Below the pieces are notes generated by a model. The model had not been told where the DNA came from. It was given only the letters and a program-made list of their open reading frames with translations, and searched no databases. The position numbers and the translations under genes were made by a program. From positions 1 to 64,000 of the forward strand of contig JAGDZJ010000009.1 in assembly GCA_049115955.1 (NCBI GenBank): a stretch of 64,000 bases of DNA, given 5' to 3'. Source of the stretch: Salinispirillum sp049115955 (GTDB lineage Bacteria; Pseudomonadota; Gammaproteobacteria; Pseudomonadales; Natronospirillaceae). Below, one piece after another: positions 17,353 to 25,875 of the stretch (positions are counted from its first letter, which is position 1; the number at the start of each line of letters is the position of its first letter).

Positions 17353-17375
17353 CAGGCATCGCGGCGCGATGCCTG
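17353..17375 (+). other. Intercistronic hairpin between dctP and dctQ
   Basis: Perfect 10-bp stem CAGGCATCGC / GCGATGCCTG with a three-base loop and no T-tract. It probably protects the upstream mRNA end or attenuates, giving more binding protein than membrane subunits, as seen with hairpins after other binding-protein genes. Confidence 0.55.
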
Positions 17376-17439
17376 TTGCAGCATGACCGCAACAGGCTGA
17401 AGTTCAGCGCCTCGCTGCCTTTATTTGGAGAACGTCATT

Positions 17440-17973
17440 GTGGGCGTAATGAACCGAATTACTCAAGGAGTCCGCCGCTTAGCCTACCTGCTCAGCTTGG
17501 TCGGTGGTGCTGTGTTGATTTTTTCCATGGCGGCCGTGTTGGCTGATGTGGGCACCCGTACGGTGTTTGGCATGACCGGCGGCAATGTAGACCTGACCTT
17601 TCGCGGCAGCTATGAAATTGTGCGTTATGGCTTATTGATCAGCATCGCCTACGCCCTACCGTACGCCCTAAAAGACGGGCAGGTTATTGTGGACCTTTTT
17701 ACCGACCGGATGTCAGACGCGAACAAAAATCGTCTCGCCGGGCTATATGTCTTCTTCTTTGGTGTCTTCGGCTTCATTTTATCGAAAGGCTTGTGGGACT
17801 CCATTCAACGCTTTCAGATGTCGGGCGAAACCTCGCAAGACTTCGGTATTTCACTCACTGTGTACTATTCCGCTGCTTTAGTCGGCACCCTGATGCTGGG
17901 TGTACGTGGCCTGACGGTCGCGTGGGAATACTTCACGGCAGACACGTATCAAGAATTGGGTGACCACTTATGA
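17440..17973 (+). CDS. TRAP transporter small membrane subunit (DctQ family)
   Basis: 177 residues from GTG 17440, which has GGAG nine bases upstream; a TTG at 17425 lacks such a site and an ATG at 17449 is too far from it. Four predicted membrane helices (about residues 13-38, 59-80, 97-120 and 140-162), the normal DctQ layout. It overlaps dctM by four bases (ATGA). With DctP and DctM it forms a sodium-driven uptake system. Confidence 0.9.
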   Translation: MGVMNRITQGVRRLAYLLSLVGGAVLIFSMAAVLADVGTRTVFGMTGGNVDLTFRGSYEIVRYGLLISIAYALPYALKDGQVIVDLFTDRMSDANKNRLAGLYVFFFGVFGFILSKGLWDSIQRFQMSGETSQDFGISLTVYYSAALVGTLMLGVRGLTVAWEYFTADTYQELGDHL

Positions 17974-19256
17974 GTTCACAGTTGATCGGCTTTCTCTGTG
18001 TTGCTGGCATGCTGGGCATGATCGCCTTACGTATGCCCATTGCCATGGCCATGGCCGTCACCGGATTTATGGGTTTTGGCCTCATTGTCGCCTTTGACCC
18101 GGCTACTTCTATTTTACAGTCGAGCGCCATTGCGACGCTGACCAATTACAGCTACAGCCCTATCCCCATGTTCGTGCTGATGGGTGTGCTGGCGTCGAAA
18201 GCCCGCATGTCCTCTGAACTCTTCAATGGCGCCAAAACGCTCTTTGGTGCTTGGCGCGGCGGTATGGCCTTGGCGGCAGTGACGTCGTGCGGGGTCTTTT
18301 CTGCTATTTCCGGATCGTCATTGGCCACCGCCGCCAGCATGTCGAAAGTCGCCCTGCCTGAAATGAAGAAGCAGGGCTATGCCGACTCACTGGCCTCGGG
18401 CACCATCGCAGCGGGTGGCACTTTAGGCATTATGATTCCGCCCTCAATCGCACTACTGCTCTATGCCTTGCTGACCGAACAGTCGGTGGGTGACATGTTC
18501 ATTGCCGGTATCATTCCGGGCCTGATCGGTCTGGTGCTCTATTTGGTGGCGATTGCTGTGGTCGTAGCGTTGCGTCCAGATCTGGCAACACCCGGCGAGC
18601 CCACTACCGCGTGGGAAAAGTTCGTCGGTCTGAAAGGCTTGGTACCGTTCGGGTTTATCTTCGCGCTGATCATCGGCGGCATCTACGGCGGTATTTTCAC
18701 GCCCACTGAAGCGGCTTCGGTCGGTGCATTCGGTGCGCTAATCATCGCGTTGTTTCGTGGTATGACTTGGCGCGATTTCGCCGACGCCGTACGCGAAACC
18801 CTGGTGGTGTCGGCCATGATCTTCTTTATGGTCATCGGTGCCGAGATCTTCGGGTATTTCTTATCGGTGTCGCGCGTGTCGTTCGCGCTGGTTGAGCTGG
18901 TTGCCTCGATGGACATGACACCCTTCATGATTCTGCTGTGCATTTTGGCTCTGTACGTCGTGTTGGGCATGGTGATGGACAGCATTGCCATGTTGTTGCT
19001 GACCGTGCCCGTGGTGTTCCCGCTGGCTATGCAAGCAGGGTTTGATCCTATTTGGTTTGGCATCGTCACGGTCATCACCGTGGAGCTCGGGCTGATCACG
19101 CCACCCATTGGCATGAACGTCTTTGTCATCAAATCGGTGGCACCGCACATCAAGATCACCGACATCTTTAAAGGCGTCATTCCCTTCGTGATCACCGACA
19201 TTGTTCGTCTGGTGCTGTTGATCGCCTTTCCCGTATTGGCGCTGGGTCTATTGTAA
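17970..19256 (+). CDS. TRAP transporter large membrane subunit (DctM family)
   Basis: 428 residues with about 12 hydrophobic helices. Family signatures: PIPMFVLMGVLASK near residue 64, the SGSSLATAASM segment near residue 113, GTLGIMIPPSIAL near residue 149, and MVMDSIAMLLLTVPV near residue 336. It is the ion-coupled transport channel of the TRAP system. Its start overlaps dctQ and ligK follows 15 bp after its stop, so uptake and catabolism are on one transcript. Confidence 0.94.
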   Translation: MSSQLIGFLCVAGMLGMIALRMPIAMAMAVTGFMGFGLIVAFDPATSILQSSAIATLTNYSYSPIPMFVLMGVLASKARMSSELFNGAKTLFGAWRGGMALAAVTSCGVFSAISGSSLATAASMSKVALPEMKKQGYADSLASGTIAAGGTLGIMIPPSIALLLYALLTEQSVGDMFIAGIIPGLIGLVLYLVAIAVVVALRPDLATPGEPTTAWEKFVGLKGLVPFGFIFALIIGGIYGGIFTPTEAASVGAFGALIIALFRGMTWRDFADAVRETLVVSAMIFFMVIGAEIFGYFLSVSRVSFALVELVASMDMTPFMILLCILALYVVLGMVMDSIAMLLLTVPVVFPLAMQAGFDPIWFGIVTVITVELGLITPPIGMNVFVIKSVAPHIKITDIFKGVIPFVITDIVRLVLLIAFPVLALGLL

Positions 19257-19271
19257 GAAAGGAGAACTGAT

Positions 19272-19943
19272 ATGAACGTCGTCGTACAACACATTGAACG
19301 GGCCGAGCAACACATCATTGACGGACTCGCGGCCTGCGGCGTTGCCACCGTGCATGAATCCCAAGGCCGTAAAGGCTTGCTGGCCGATTACATGCGCCCT
19401 ATCTATTCCGGCGCATCGGTCGCCGCCTCGGCGGTGACCATTTCGGCGGCGCCCTGCGACAACTGGATGGTGCACGTCGCCATCGAGCAGTTGCAGGCCG
19501 GTGATATTTTGGTTCTAGCGCCCACCTCACCGTCTAACGCCGGATATTTCGGTGATCTGCTTGCGACATCCGCACAGGCGCGCGGCTGTCGTGGTCTGAT
19601 CATTGATGCCGGAGTACGCGACATTCGTGACCTGACGTCCATGAAGTTCCCCGTGTGGTCAAAAGCCATCTTCGCGCAAGGCACGGTAAAAGAAACACTG
19701 GGCTCGGTTAACGTACCCATTGTCTGTGCCGGTGAATTGGTTAATCCCGGTGACATCATCGTCGCTGACGACGATGGCGTGTGCGTGGTACGCCGCGAAG
19801 AAGCAGCCGACGTGTTGGAGAAATCACAACGCCGCATGGCACTAGAAGAAGAAAAACGCCAGCGCTTAGCGGCTGGTGAACTGGGCCTCGACATCTATCA
19901 GATGCGTGAGCGCCTGAAAGAACGAGGACTGAAATATGTCTGA
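19272..19943 (+). CDS. ligK: 4-carboxy-4-hydroxy-2-oxoadipate aldolase LigK
   Basis: 223 residues, RraA-like class II aldolase fold. Cleaves 4-carboxy-4-hydroxy-2-oxoadipate to pyruvate and oxaloacetate, the last step of the pathway; the family also splits 4-hydroxy-4-methyl-2-oxoglutarate and decarboxylates oxaloacetate. Signatures: GVATVHESQGRKGLL near residue 20, LIIDAGVRDIRDL with the Arg-Asp pair near residue 119, and GDIIVADDDGVCVV near residue 159. AGGAGA precedes the ATG by six bases. The next gene starts eight bases inside its end. The equivalent in gallate pathways is GalC. Confidence 0.94.
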   Translation: MNVVVQHIERAEQHIIDGLAACGVATVHESQGRKGLLADYMRPIYSGASVAASAVTISAAPCDNWMVHVAIEQLQAGDILVLAPTSPSNAGYFGDLLATSAQARGCRGLIIDAGVRDIRDLTSMKFPVWSKAIFAQGTVKETLGSVNVPIVCAGELVNPGDIIVADDDGVCVVRREEAADVLEKSQRRMALEEEKRQRLAAGELGLDIYQMRERLKERGLKYV

Positions 19944-21018
19944 CGCCGTGCGTTGCATGTGGATGCGCGGCGGCACCTCGAAGGGCGCATTCTTCCTAGC
20001 GGAAGACCTGCCTTCGCTGCCCGCCGACCGCGATGCCTTTTTACTCAGCGTCATGGGTTCGCCCGATGAACGCCAGATCGACGGCATGGGCGGCGCAGAT
20101 CCGCTGACCTCCAAAGTGGCGGTGGTTAAGCGTTCGCAACGTTCGGGGGTGGACGTTGAATACCTGTTTCTGCAGGTCTATGTTGATCAAGCGTTGGTCA
20201 GTGACGCGCAGAACTGCGGCAATATGCTGGCCGGTGTGGCACCCTTTGCTCTGGAACGCGGCCTGGTCGCGGCGCAGGACAAAGAAACGGACGTTACCAT
20301 CTATATGGAGAACACCGAGCAAATCGCCATCGCCACCGTACAGACACCGAACGGTGAGGTGACCTACGACGGGGACGCCGACATCGACGGCGTGCCCGGT
20401 ACCGCCGCGCCGGTGTTGATTCAGTTTCAAGACATCGCCGGGTCCAGTTGCGGAGCCTTGTTACCCACCGGTAATGCGCGTGACCTGATCGACGGCACTT
20501 GGGTGACCTGCATCGACAATGGCATGCCAACGGTGTTATTGCGTGCACAAGACTTAGGCGTCACCGGCCAGGAAGATCGCGCCACACTGGACGCACACGA
20601 TGAATTAAAAGCCCGCTTGGAGCGCATTCGCCTGCAAGCCGGATACCTGATGAACCTCGACGACGTGACTAACAAGACCGTCCCTAAGATGACCTTAGTC
20701 AGCGCGCCCCAAGCTGGTGGCACGCTGTCGACACGCACCTTTATTCCGCACCGGTGCCACGCTTCCATCGGCGTATTAGGGGCTGTATCGGTCGCCACGG
20801 CCTGCGCCGTAGAAGGCAGTGTCGCTGCCGACTTGTCGACCGTGCCCGAAGGCCCGCGCATCTCGCTGGATATCGAACACCCGATTGGCAAAACCACCGT
20901 TGTTTTACTGCGCGATGCGCAAGGTACTACAACGGGTGCAGCGATATTGCGCACGGCGCGCAAGCTGTTCGACGGCACAGTCTTTGCTCGCACCCATGTG
21001 TTACCACCGGCGGTTTGA
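19936..21018 (+). CDS. 4-oxalomesaconate tautomerase (PrpF-like, GalD/LigU type)
   Basis: 360 residues, PrpF family with two diaminopimelate-epimerase-like halves. Signatures: MWMRGGTSKGAFF at the N-terminus, GMGGADPLTSKVAVVKR near residue 51 and AQNCGNMLAG near residue 95, where the family carries its proton-transfer residues. It interconverts the keto or double-bond isomers of oxalomesaconate so that LigJ can use it. Pseudomonas GalD and Sphingobium LigU do related isomerisations; which isomer is made here is not decided by sequence. Translationally coupled to ligK. Confidence 0.88.
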   Translation: MSDAVRCMWMRGGTSKGAFFLAEDLPSLPADRDAFLLSVMGSPDERQIDGMGGADPLTSKVAVVKRSQRSGVDVEYLFLQVYVDQALVSDAQNCGNMLAGVAPFALERGLVAAQDKETDVTIYMENTEQIAIATVQTPNGEVTYDGDADIDGVPGTAAPVLIQFQDIAGSSCGALLPTGNARDLIDGTWVTCIDNGMPTVLLRAQDLGVTGQEDRATLDAHDELKARLERIRLQAGYLMNLDDVTNKTVPKMTLVSAPQAGGTLSTRTFIPHRCHASIGVLGAVSVATACAVEGSVAADLSTVPEGPRISLDIEHPIGKTTVVLLRDAQGTTTGAAILRTARKLFDGTVFARTHVLPPAV

Positions 21019-21027
21019 GGACATACT

Positions 21028-21936
21028 ATGCAGCCTAACCACGCACACACCATCGCCTTTATTGGTTTTGGCGAAGCCGCGCAAGCCTTCATCAGCCAGA
21101 TGGATCGCAGCCGCATGCACAGCGTACGCGCCTTCGACTTGAAACTGTTGGGCGACGACGCCGCAACGGTGCAAGCCGCCTGCGCACAATATGATGTAAC
21201 CGCCTGTGCTACTCTGGCTGAAGCCTTGTACGGAGCGGACATTGTGTGGTCTTTGGTGACGGCTGATCAGGCGCACACGGCGGCGCGCTCGGCCGCCGCT
21301 GAACTGGTACCGGATGCATGGTTTTTCGACTGCAACTCCTGCGCGCCACACACCAAGCAAGACTCTGCAGCGCTGATTGAACAAGCCAGTGGGCGCTATG
21401 TAGACGTAGCTGTGATGTCGCCCGTATTACCGGCGCGCAACCGAACCCCGCTGTTGCTGAGCGGCCCGCATGCCGATGAAGCCAGTGTGTTGCTCAATGC
21501 CATGGCCATGAACGCCAGTGTGGAGTCTGGCCCGGTGGGCACGTCATCGGCCGTAAAAATGGTGCGCAGCATCATGGTGAAAGGCCTGGAAGCGTTATTT
21601 GCCGAATGCACATTGGCCGGACGTTTGGCGGGCGTAGACCAACAGGTTTTTGCTTCGCTGGAAGCCTCTAACCCCGGCTTTAATTGGACCGAGCGCGCCG
21701 CCTATAACTTGGAGCGCATGACCTTGCACGGCGAACGCCGTGCCGCCGAGATGGAAGAGGTCTGTGCATTTCTGCGCCATCTCGGCTTACCCGAGCGCAT
21801 GTCGGAAACCACCGTGCGCTGGCAGCGCCGGTTAGCGCAGTCTGGCGTTAAGGCCAGTGCTGACGATTACACCGCTCCGACTGACGCGCTGCTCAAACAT
21901 TTTAATTTACCAAACGATCAGGAGATAACCCGATGA
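21028..21936 (+). CDS. NAD(P)-binding dehydrogenase with C-terminal DUF1932 domain
   Basis: 302 residues. The N-terminal Rossmann domain resembles 6-phosphogluconate or 3-hydroxyisobutyrate dehydrogenases: IAFIGFGEAAQAFISQM with the glycine motif at residues 12-16, ADIVWSLVTADQ, and the substrate-loop SAVKMVRSIMVKGLEAL near residue 173 that carries the catalytic-type Lys. The C-terminal helical part is the DUF1932 type. It is locked in the operon: 9 bp after the tautomerase gene and overlapping ligC by four bases. No step of the standard protocatechuate 4,5-pathway needs it, so it may act on a side substrate or a reduced intermediate. Its function is unknown. Confidence 0.85.
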   Translation: MQPNHAHTIAFIGFGEAAQAFISQMDRSRMHSVRAFDLKLLGDDAATVQAACAQYDVTACATLAEALYGADIVWSLVTADQAHTAARSAAAELVPDAWFFDCNSCAPHTKQDSAALIEQASGRYVDVAVMSPVLPARNRTPLLLSGPHADEASVLLNAMAMNASVESGPVGTSSAVKMVRSIMVKGLEALFAECTLAGRLAGVDQQVFASLEASNPGFNWTERAAYNLERMTLHGERRAAEMEEVCAFLRHLGLPERMSETTVRWQRRLAQSGVKASADDYTAPTDALLKHFNLPNDQEITR

Positions 21937-22880
21937 AATTATGTGTCGCTGGCGCCGCCGGTGCGTTTGGCATGAAGCACTTGGATGCTTTAAGCAAGAT
22001 AGAAGGTGTCGACATTCATTCTGTGGTCGGCCAAGATGCCGAAAAAATGGCCGCTTTTGCGCAAGAACGTGGCATTCCCCACGCATACGCCGACCTGGAC
22101 GAAGCGTTAAAAGACCCAGAGTTAGATGCCGTTATTCTAGCCACGCCCACGCAACTGCACGCCAGTCAGGCCATTGCCTGCTTAAAAGCCGGTAAGCACG
22201 TCATGGTAGAAATCCCCATGGCGGACAACATCACCGACTCGCGCGAGCTGGTTCGGGTGCAACAGGAATCCGGCTTGGTCGCCATGGCCGGGCACACACG
22301 GCGGTTTAATCCGAGCCATCAGTGGATCCACAATAAGATTCAGTCCGGTGAACTGAAGATCCAGCAGATGGATGTACAGACGTATTTTTTCCGTCGTACC
22401 AACACCAACGCCAAGGGCGAGCCGCGTAGCTGGACCGACCATTTGTTGTGGCACCACGCCTGCCACACGGTCGATCTGTTCCAGTACCAGACCGGTGAGC
22501 AAGCCAACAAGCTGCAAGCGTTAGAAGGGCCAAAACACCCTGAGCTGGGCATCGCCATGGACATGAGCATTGGAATGAAAGTGCCTTCGGGGGCAATCTG
22601 TACCTTGTCGCTGTCGTTCAACAATGACGGCCCGTTCGGTACCTTCTTCCGCTACATCTGCGACAACGGTACTTATATTGCGCGCTACGATGATCTGGTC
22701 GACGGCAATGAAAACCCGATTGATCTCAGCGGTGTGGCCGTGTCGAACAACGGCATCGAGCTGCAAGACCGTGAGTTCATTGCCGCCATCAAAGAAGGTC
22801 GTGAGCCGAACGCCAGTGTCGCGCAAGCTCTGACCGCGATGGAGAGCTTGCACCAGTTAGAGCAATTGCTGGAAAGCTAA
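21933..22880 (+). CDS. ligC: 4-carboxy-2-hydroxymuconate-6-semialdehyde dehydrogenase LigC
   Basis: 315 residues, the family length. Gfo/Idh/MocA-fold NAD(P)-dependent dehydrogenase that oxidises the hemiacetal of the ring-cleavage product to 2-pyrone-4,6-dicarboxylate. Rossmann start CVAGAAGAFGMKHLDAL; LATPTQLHASQAIACLKAGK near residue 69 followed by HVMVEIPMADN, where most family members have EKP; and DHLLWHHACHTVDLF near residue 168. It starts in the stop codon of the preceding gene (ATGA). It is last in the operon, and its stop overlaps by four bases that of the convergent hydrolase gene. Confidence 0.94.
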   Translation: MKLCVAGAAGAFGMKHLDALSKIEGVDIHSVVGQDAEKMAAFAQERGIPHAYADLDEALKDPELDAVILATPTQLHASQAIACLKAGKHVMVEIPMADNITDSRELVRVQQESGLVAMAGHTRRFNPSHQWIHNKIQSGELKIQQMDVQTYFFRRTNTNAKGEPRSWTDHLLWHHACHTVDLFQYQTGEQANKLQALEGPKHPELGIAMDMSIGMKVPSGAICTLSLSFNNDGPFGTFFRYICDNGTYIARYDDLVDGNENPIDLSGVAVSNNGIELQDREFIAAIKEGREPNASVAQALTAMESLHQLEQLLES

Positions 22881-23596
22881 GCCGCCATAACATCTCGCAG
22901 CACCTGGGTAACAGCTTCTGGCTGTTCCAGCGTGCTCATGTGTCCGGCGTCTTCAATCACGATCACGTGGCTGCCCGGCACTCGGGCCGCCATGGCCTCG
23001 TGCTGTTCGACATTGCTCCACGTGTCCTGCCGACCGGTCATAAAGGTGGTCGGGCAATGCAAGTGACACAGCACGTCGGAAGCGTCCGGCCGTTCAATGA
23101 GCGCCTGAATCTGGCGTTCAAAAAGCTCCGGCGTTTTACTGGCGATCATATCGAGAATGGTATTGCAGAGTTCTGTATCGCGCCGACGCTCCGGATGCAC
23201 CATGCCGTGCAACCAGTCCTGACCCATGGCCCGCATCCCCTGATCGCGCGCCAGATTCACCAACCGCATACGCCCGGCAACCTCCTGCGCGCCCGCTTCA
23301 CCGTCCGCCAAGCCGCGGAAACCCGTGTCCATCAATACTGCGCGATCCACTCGTTCCGGCGCCCGGCGCAGCACTTCGAGGGCTACCCGTCCGCCCATAG
23401 AGTGCCCTGCCATGGCGAAGCGTGGCGGGGCATCGCGCAATACCCTTTCCGCCATTGCACCCAGTGACGCGGCCGACTCATAGTTCATGACACGACATTC
23501 GATATCGGGATGTAAGGCGTTGACTTGCGGCTGCCACACGGTGTGATCACAGAGCAAGCCGGGCAGGAGCAATAAGGGACAGGGCGCAGTGGGCAT
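22877..23596 (-). CDS. Alpha/beta hydrolase
   Basis: 239 residues, canonical alpha/beta-hydrolase fold with a short lid. Oxyanion-loop start LLLLPGLLCDHTVW near residue 9, nucleophile elbow AGHSMGGRVALE with Ser near residue 65, and the late catalytic His in EDAGHMSTLEQPE near residue 217. No signal peptide, so cytoplasmic. Convergent with ligC, sharing four bases at the stops. Possible ester or lactone substrate, for instance an aromatic ester, but nothing in the sequence fixes it. Confidence 0.87.
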   Translation of the reverse strand: MPTAPCPLLLLPGLLCDHTVWQPQVNALHPDIECRVMNYESAASLGAMAERVLRDAPPRFAMAGHSMGGRVALEVLRRAPERVDRAVLMDTGFRGLADGEAGAQEVAGRMRLVNLARDQGMRAMGQDWLHGMVHPERRRDTELCNTILDMIASKTPELFERQIQALIERPDASDVLCHLHCPTTFMTGRQDTWSNVEQHEAMAARVPGSHVIVIEDAGHMSTLEQPEAVTQVLRDVMAA

Positions 23597-23706
23597 AGTG
23601 GCACCTCGATAATAGAAGTAACTGTCATCTTAGCCCATGCAGACCCCAACCAACGCCGTCGAACCCAGCGTTCCAGCAGTGGGCTGGGGAAAGCCGATGG
23701 AATGCC

Positions 23707-24609
23707 CTAGCGTTCGGCCAGCGCTTCGTCGGTCAGCGTCTTCAGGAAGTCGATAAACACACGCGTGCGCGCACTCAACATGCGGCGGCTGGTGTAGACG
23801 ACCGAAGCCTTCGCCATCGGCTCGATTTGCCAGTCATGGCCAACTTGACGCAACTTACCTTGCGCTATTTCTTCGCGGCAATAAATGTACGGCAACACCG
23901 AAATACCCGAGCCCGCAATCACCGTATCGCGCACCATGATGGGGTCTGTAGTCTCTATCTCGCCGCCTATACTGAGCGGCAACAGCTTATCGTCGTGGCG
24001 CACCATCAGAGGTTTGTTGTGATAACGCTGTTCACAGATGTGCACATTGTCTAGCAGTTCATCAAGGGCGCGCGGAAAAGGAATGGTTTTCAGGAACGCC
24101 GGACTGGCGACCCAAATCAAGGGGCTTTCAAACAGGGTCACGGCGATCATTTCCGAGTCGGGCAAATCGCCGACTTGCACCGCCACATCAATGTGATCGC
24201 CGAGCAAATTCACCTGATTCGGCGTGATCTGAATATTAAGCTCGACGTCTGGATAGGCTTTGCTGAATCGATGCAATTTGCCGGCGACGATTTCGCGACT
24301 GAACGCCATGGGCAGAGACACAGTGAGCAATCCATTGGGCTGGCTGGTGATGCCGTTCATCTGCGCATCAGCGGCTTCAACCTGCTCTAAAATCAGTTTG
24401 CAGTGTTTGTAGAACACCTCGCCTTCGGCAGTGGTATGCACATGCCGTGAATTGCGATCCAACAGGCGTACTTGCAAGTCGTCTTCAAGGCGTTGCACAA
24501 AGCGGCTTACGCTGCTTTTCGGCATGCGCAGGGCGCGAGCGGCCGACGAAATACCTTGATGTTCAACCACAGCGGCAAAAATGGGGAGGTCAGCGATGTT
24601 CCACTTCAT
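23707..24609 (-). CDS. LysR-family regulator (CrgA/DsdC-like subgroup)
   Basis: 300 residues. The helix-turn-helix at residues 18-45 reads GISSAARALRMPKSSVSRFVQRLEDD split over the turn, the form common in the CrgA-like LysR subgroup. The effector domain holds VELNIQITPNQVNLLGDHIDVAVQVG. It precedes no gene on its own strand closely except the hydrolase, 110 bp away, so it could regulate that gene or the aldo/keto reductase upstream. Effector unknown. Confidence 0.85.
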   Translation of the reverse strand: MKWNIADLPIFAAVVEHQGISSAARALRMPKSSVSRFVQRLEDDLQVRLLDRNSRHVHTTAEGEVFYKHCKLILEQVEAADAQMNGITSQPNGLLTVSLPMAFSREIVAGKLHRFSKAYPDVELNIQITPNQVNLLGDHIDVAVQVGDLPDSEMIAVTLFESPLIWVASPAFLKTIPFPRALDELLDNVHICEQRYHNKPLMVRHDDKLLPLSIGGEIETTDPIMVRDTVIAGSGISVLPYIYCREEIAQGKLRQVGHDWQIEPMAKASVVYTSRRMLSARTRVFIDFLKTLTDEALAER

Positions 24610-24718
24610 GAACGAATCATCCTACAGCAATGAATTGTTCCAGATTCTGCCTTTTATTATGCTGTTTGTCACTGTTCATGTGATAGGCAATCCGTCGAAA
24701 TGATTGCTTTGTTGTTTT

Positions 24719-24749
24719 GCCGACTTAGTGTCTAAGATCGGCTTTTTTT
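24719..24749 (+). terminator. Rho-independent terminator-like hairpin without an upstream gene
   Basis: GCCGA / TCGGC stem, continued by TTA / TAA across a small internal mismatch, followed by seven T residues on the plus strand. No plus-strand gene ends here; the region upstream is the 5' flank of the LysR gene. It may end a short RNA or leftward-gene antisense transcript. Confidence 0.45.
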
Positions 24750-24756
24750 ATGCCGA

Positions 24757-25773
24757 TTACTCGGAGCTGCCAAACTCTTCCGTATCAATCTCCGTTTGCG
24801 TCGCCGCGTTATAGCGCGGGCCACTGACATTGTGCTGATTCATTGCCGCGTCCAAACGCGCCAACATGTCGGCTGACAGGTGAATGTCTGCGGCTTTAAC
24901 GTTGTCGGCGAGGTGTTGTAATGATGTGGTACCCGGTATCACCGCCAGTGTCGGATCCTGGTGCAGCAGCCACGCCAGCGCCAGTTGCGCCGTGGTGCAA
25001 CCTCGTTCTTTGGCTAGGGCCTGCACCGCTTCTGCACGCTGACAGTTGGCGGCATAGTGTTCTGCTTGAAAGCGCGGCATGTGATGGCGTAGGTCGTTGG
25101 CAGGCAGATCTTCCATCACCGGCAGCGCGTCAGATAACACACCACGGGCCAAAGGACTGAACGCGACAAAGACAGTGCCGAGCTCACGACAGGCCTCCAG
25201 CACAGCAATTTCCGGGTTACGTGTCCACAGAGAGTATTCGGTTTGCACGGCCGCAATGGGGTGCTCACGGTGCGCTTTGCGCAGCGTACTGGCCGAAACT
25301 TCCGACAAACCAATCGCGCCAATTTTGCCCGCTTGCTTCAAATCGGCAAGCGCACCCACGCTTTCTTCAATGGGTACGTTTTTGTCCCACCGGTGCAGGT
25401 AATACAGGTCAATATGGTCGGTGCCCAAGCGCTGCAACGCCTCGTCGCAGGTCTGCCGAAGCACTTCCGGACGACCATTGATCGCCCGTTTACCGTCGGG
25501 ACCTTTGAACATGCCGCACTTGCTGGCCAGATAGAATTCGTTGCGGCGCTGCATCACCGCCTTACCCAGCAGACTTTCGTTCGCACCAAAACCGTACAGC
25601 GCAGCGGTATCCAAATGGTTGTAACCCAGATCCAATGCGCGGTTCAGTAAGGCGATGCCTTCGGCTTCAGACGGCGGTACACCGTAAGCGTGCGACAAAT
25701 TCATGCAGCCCAGACCGACTCGGTGGGTGGCTGCTAGATGTGGGGATACCGGCGTTACGGATGCTGAAGGCAT
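24757..25773 (-). CDS. Aldo/keto reductase
   Basis: 338 residues, (beta/alpha)8 NADPH-dependent reductase. The catalytic tetrad can be followed: Asp in HLDTAALYG with Tyr in the same segment (near residues 55-60), Lys in YLASKCGMFKG near 84, and His in YYLHRWDKN near residue 128. The NADPH-binding end TTSLQHLADNVKAADI is near residue 280. Close in pattern to the YajO/PA1127-type oxidoreductases that reduce aldehydes. Single gene, ATG start with GAGGAA upstream. An aromatic aldehyde such as vanillin could be a substrate, by neighbourhood only. Confidence 0.88.
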   Translation of the reverse strand: MPSASVTPVSPHLAATHRVGLGCMNLSHAYGVPPSEAEGIALLNRALDLGYNHLDTAALYGFGANESLLGKAVMQRRNEFYLASKCGMFKGPDGKRAINGRPEVLRQTCDEALQRLGTDHIDLYYLHRWDKNVPIEESVGALADLKQAGKIGAIGLSEVSASTLRKAHREHPIAAVQTEYSLWTRNPEIAVLEACRELGTVFVAFSPLARGVLSDALPVMEDLPANDLRHHMPRFQAEHYAANCQRAEAVQALAKERGCTTAQLALAWLLHQDPTLAVIPGTTSLQHLADNVKAADIHLSADMLARLDAAMNQHNVSGPRYNAATQTEIDTEEFGSSE

Positions 25774-25875
25774 GAAGTGAATTCCTCTTCGTTCAATCGG
25801 TAGGTGGGCGATGGCTATATCCTACCCTAAGCCATCGTTCCGCTGTTGGCACAGTGCGTTCATTTTAGGGCTGTC

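Noticed and set aside
18683..19348. Minus-strand open frame of 221 codons rich in Met, Ser and Thr
   Set aside because: Reverse of the dctM membrane helices; composition is typical of a shadow.
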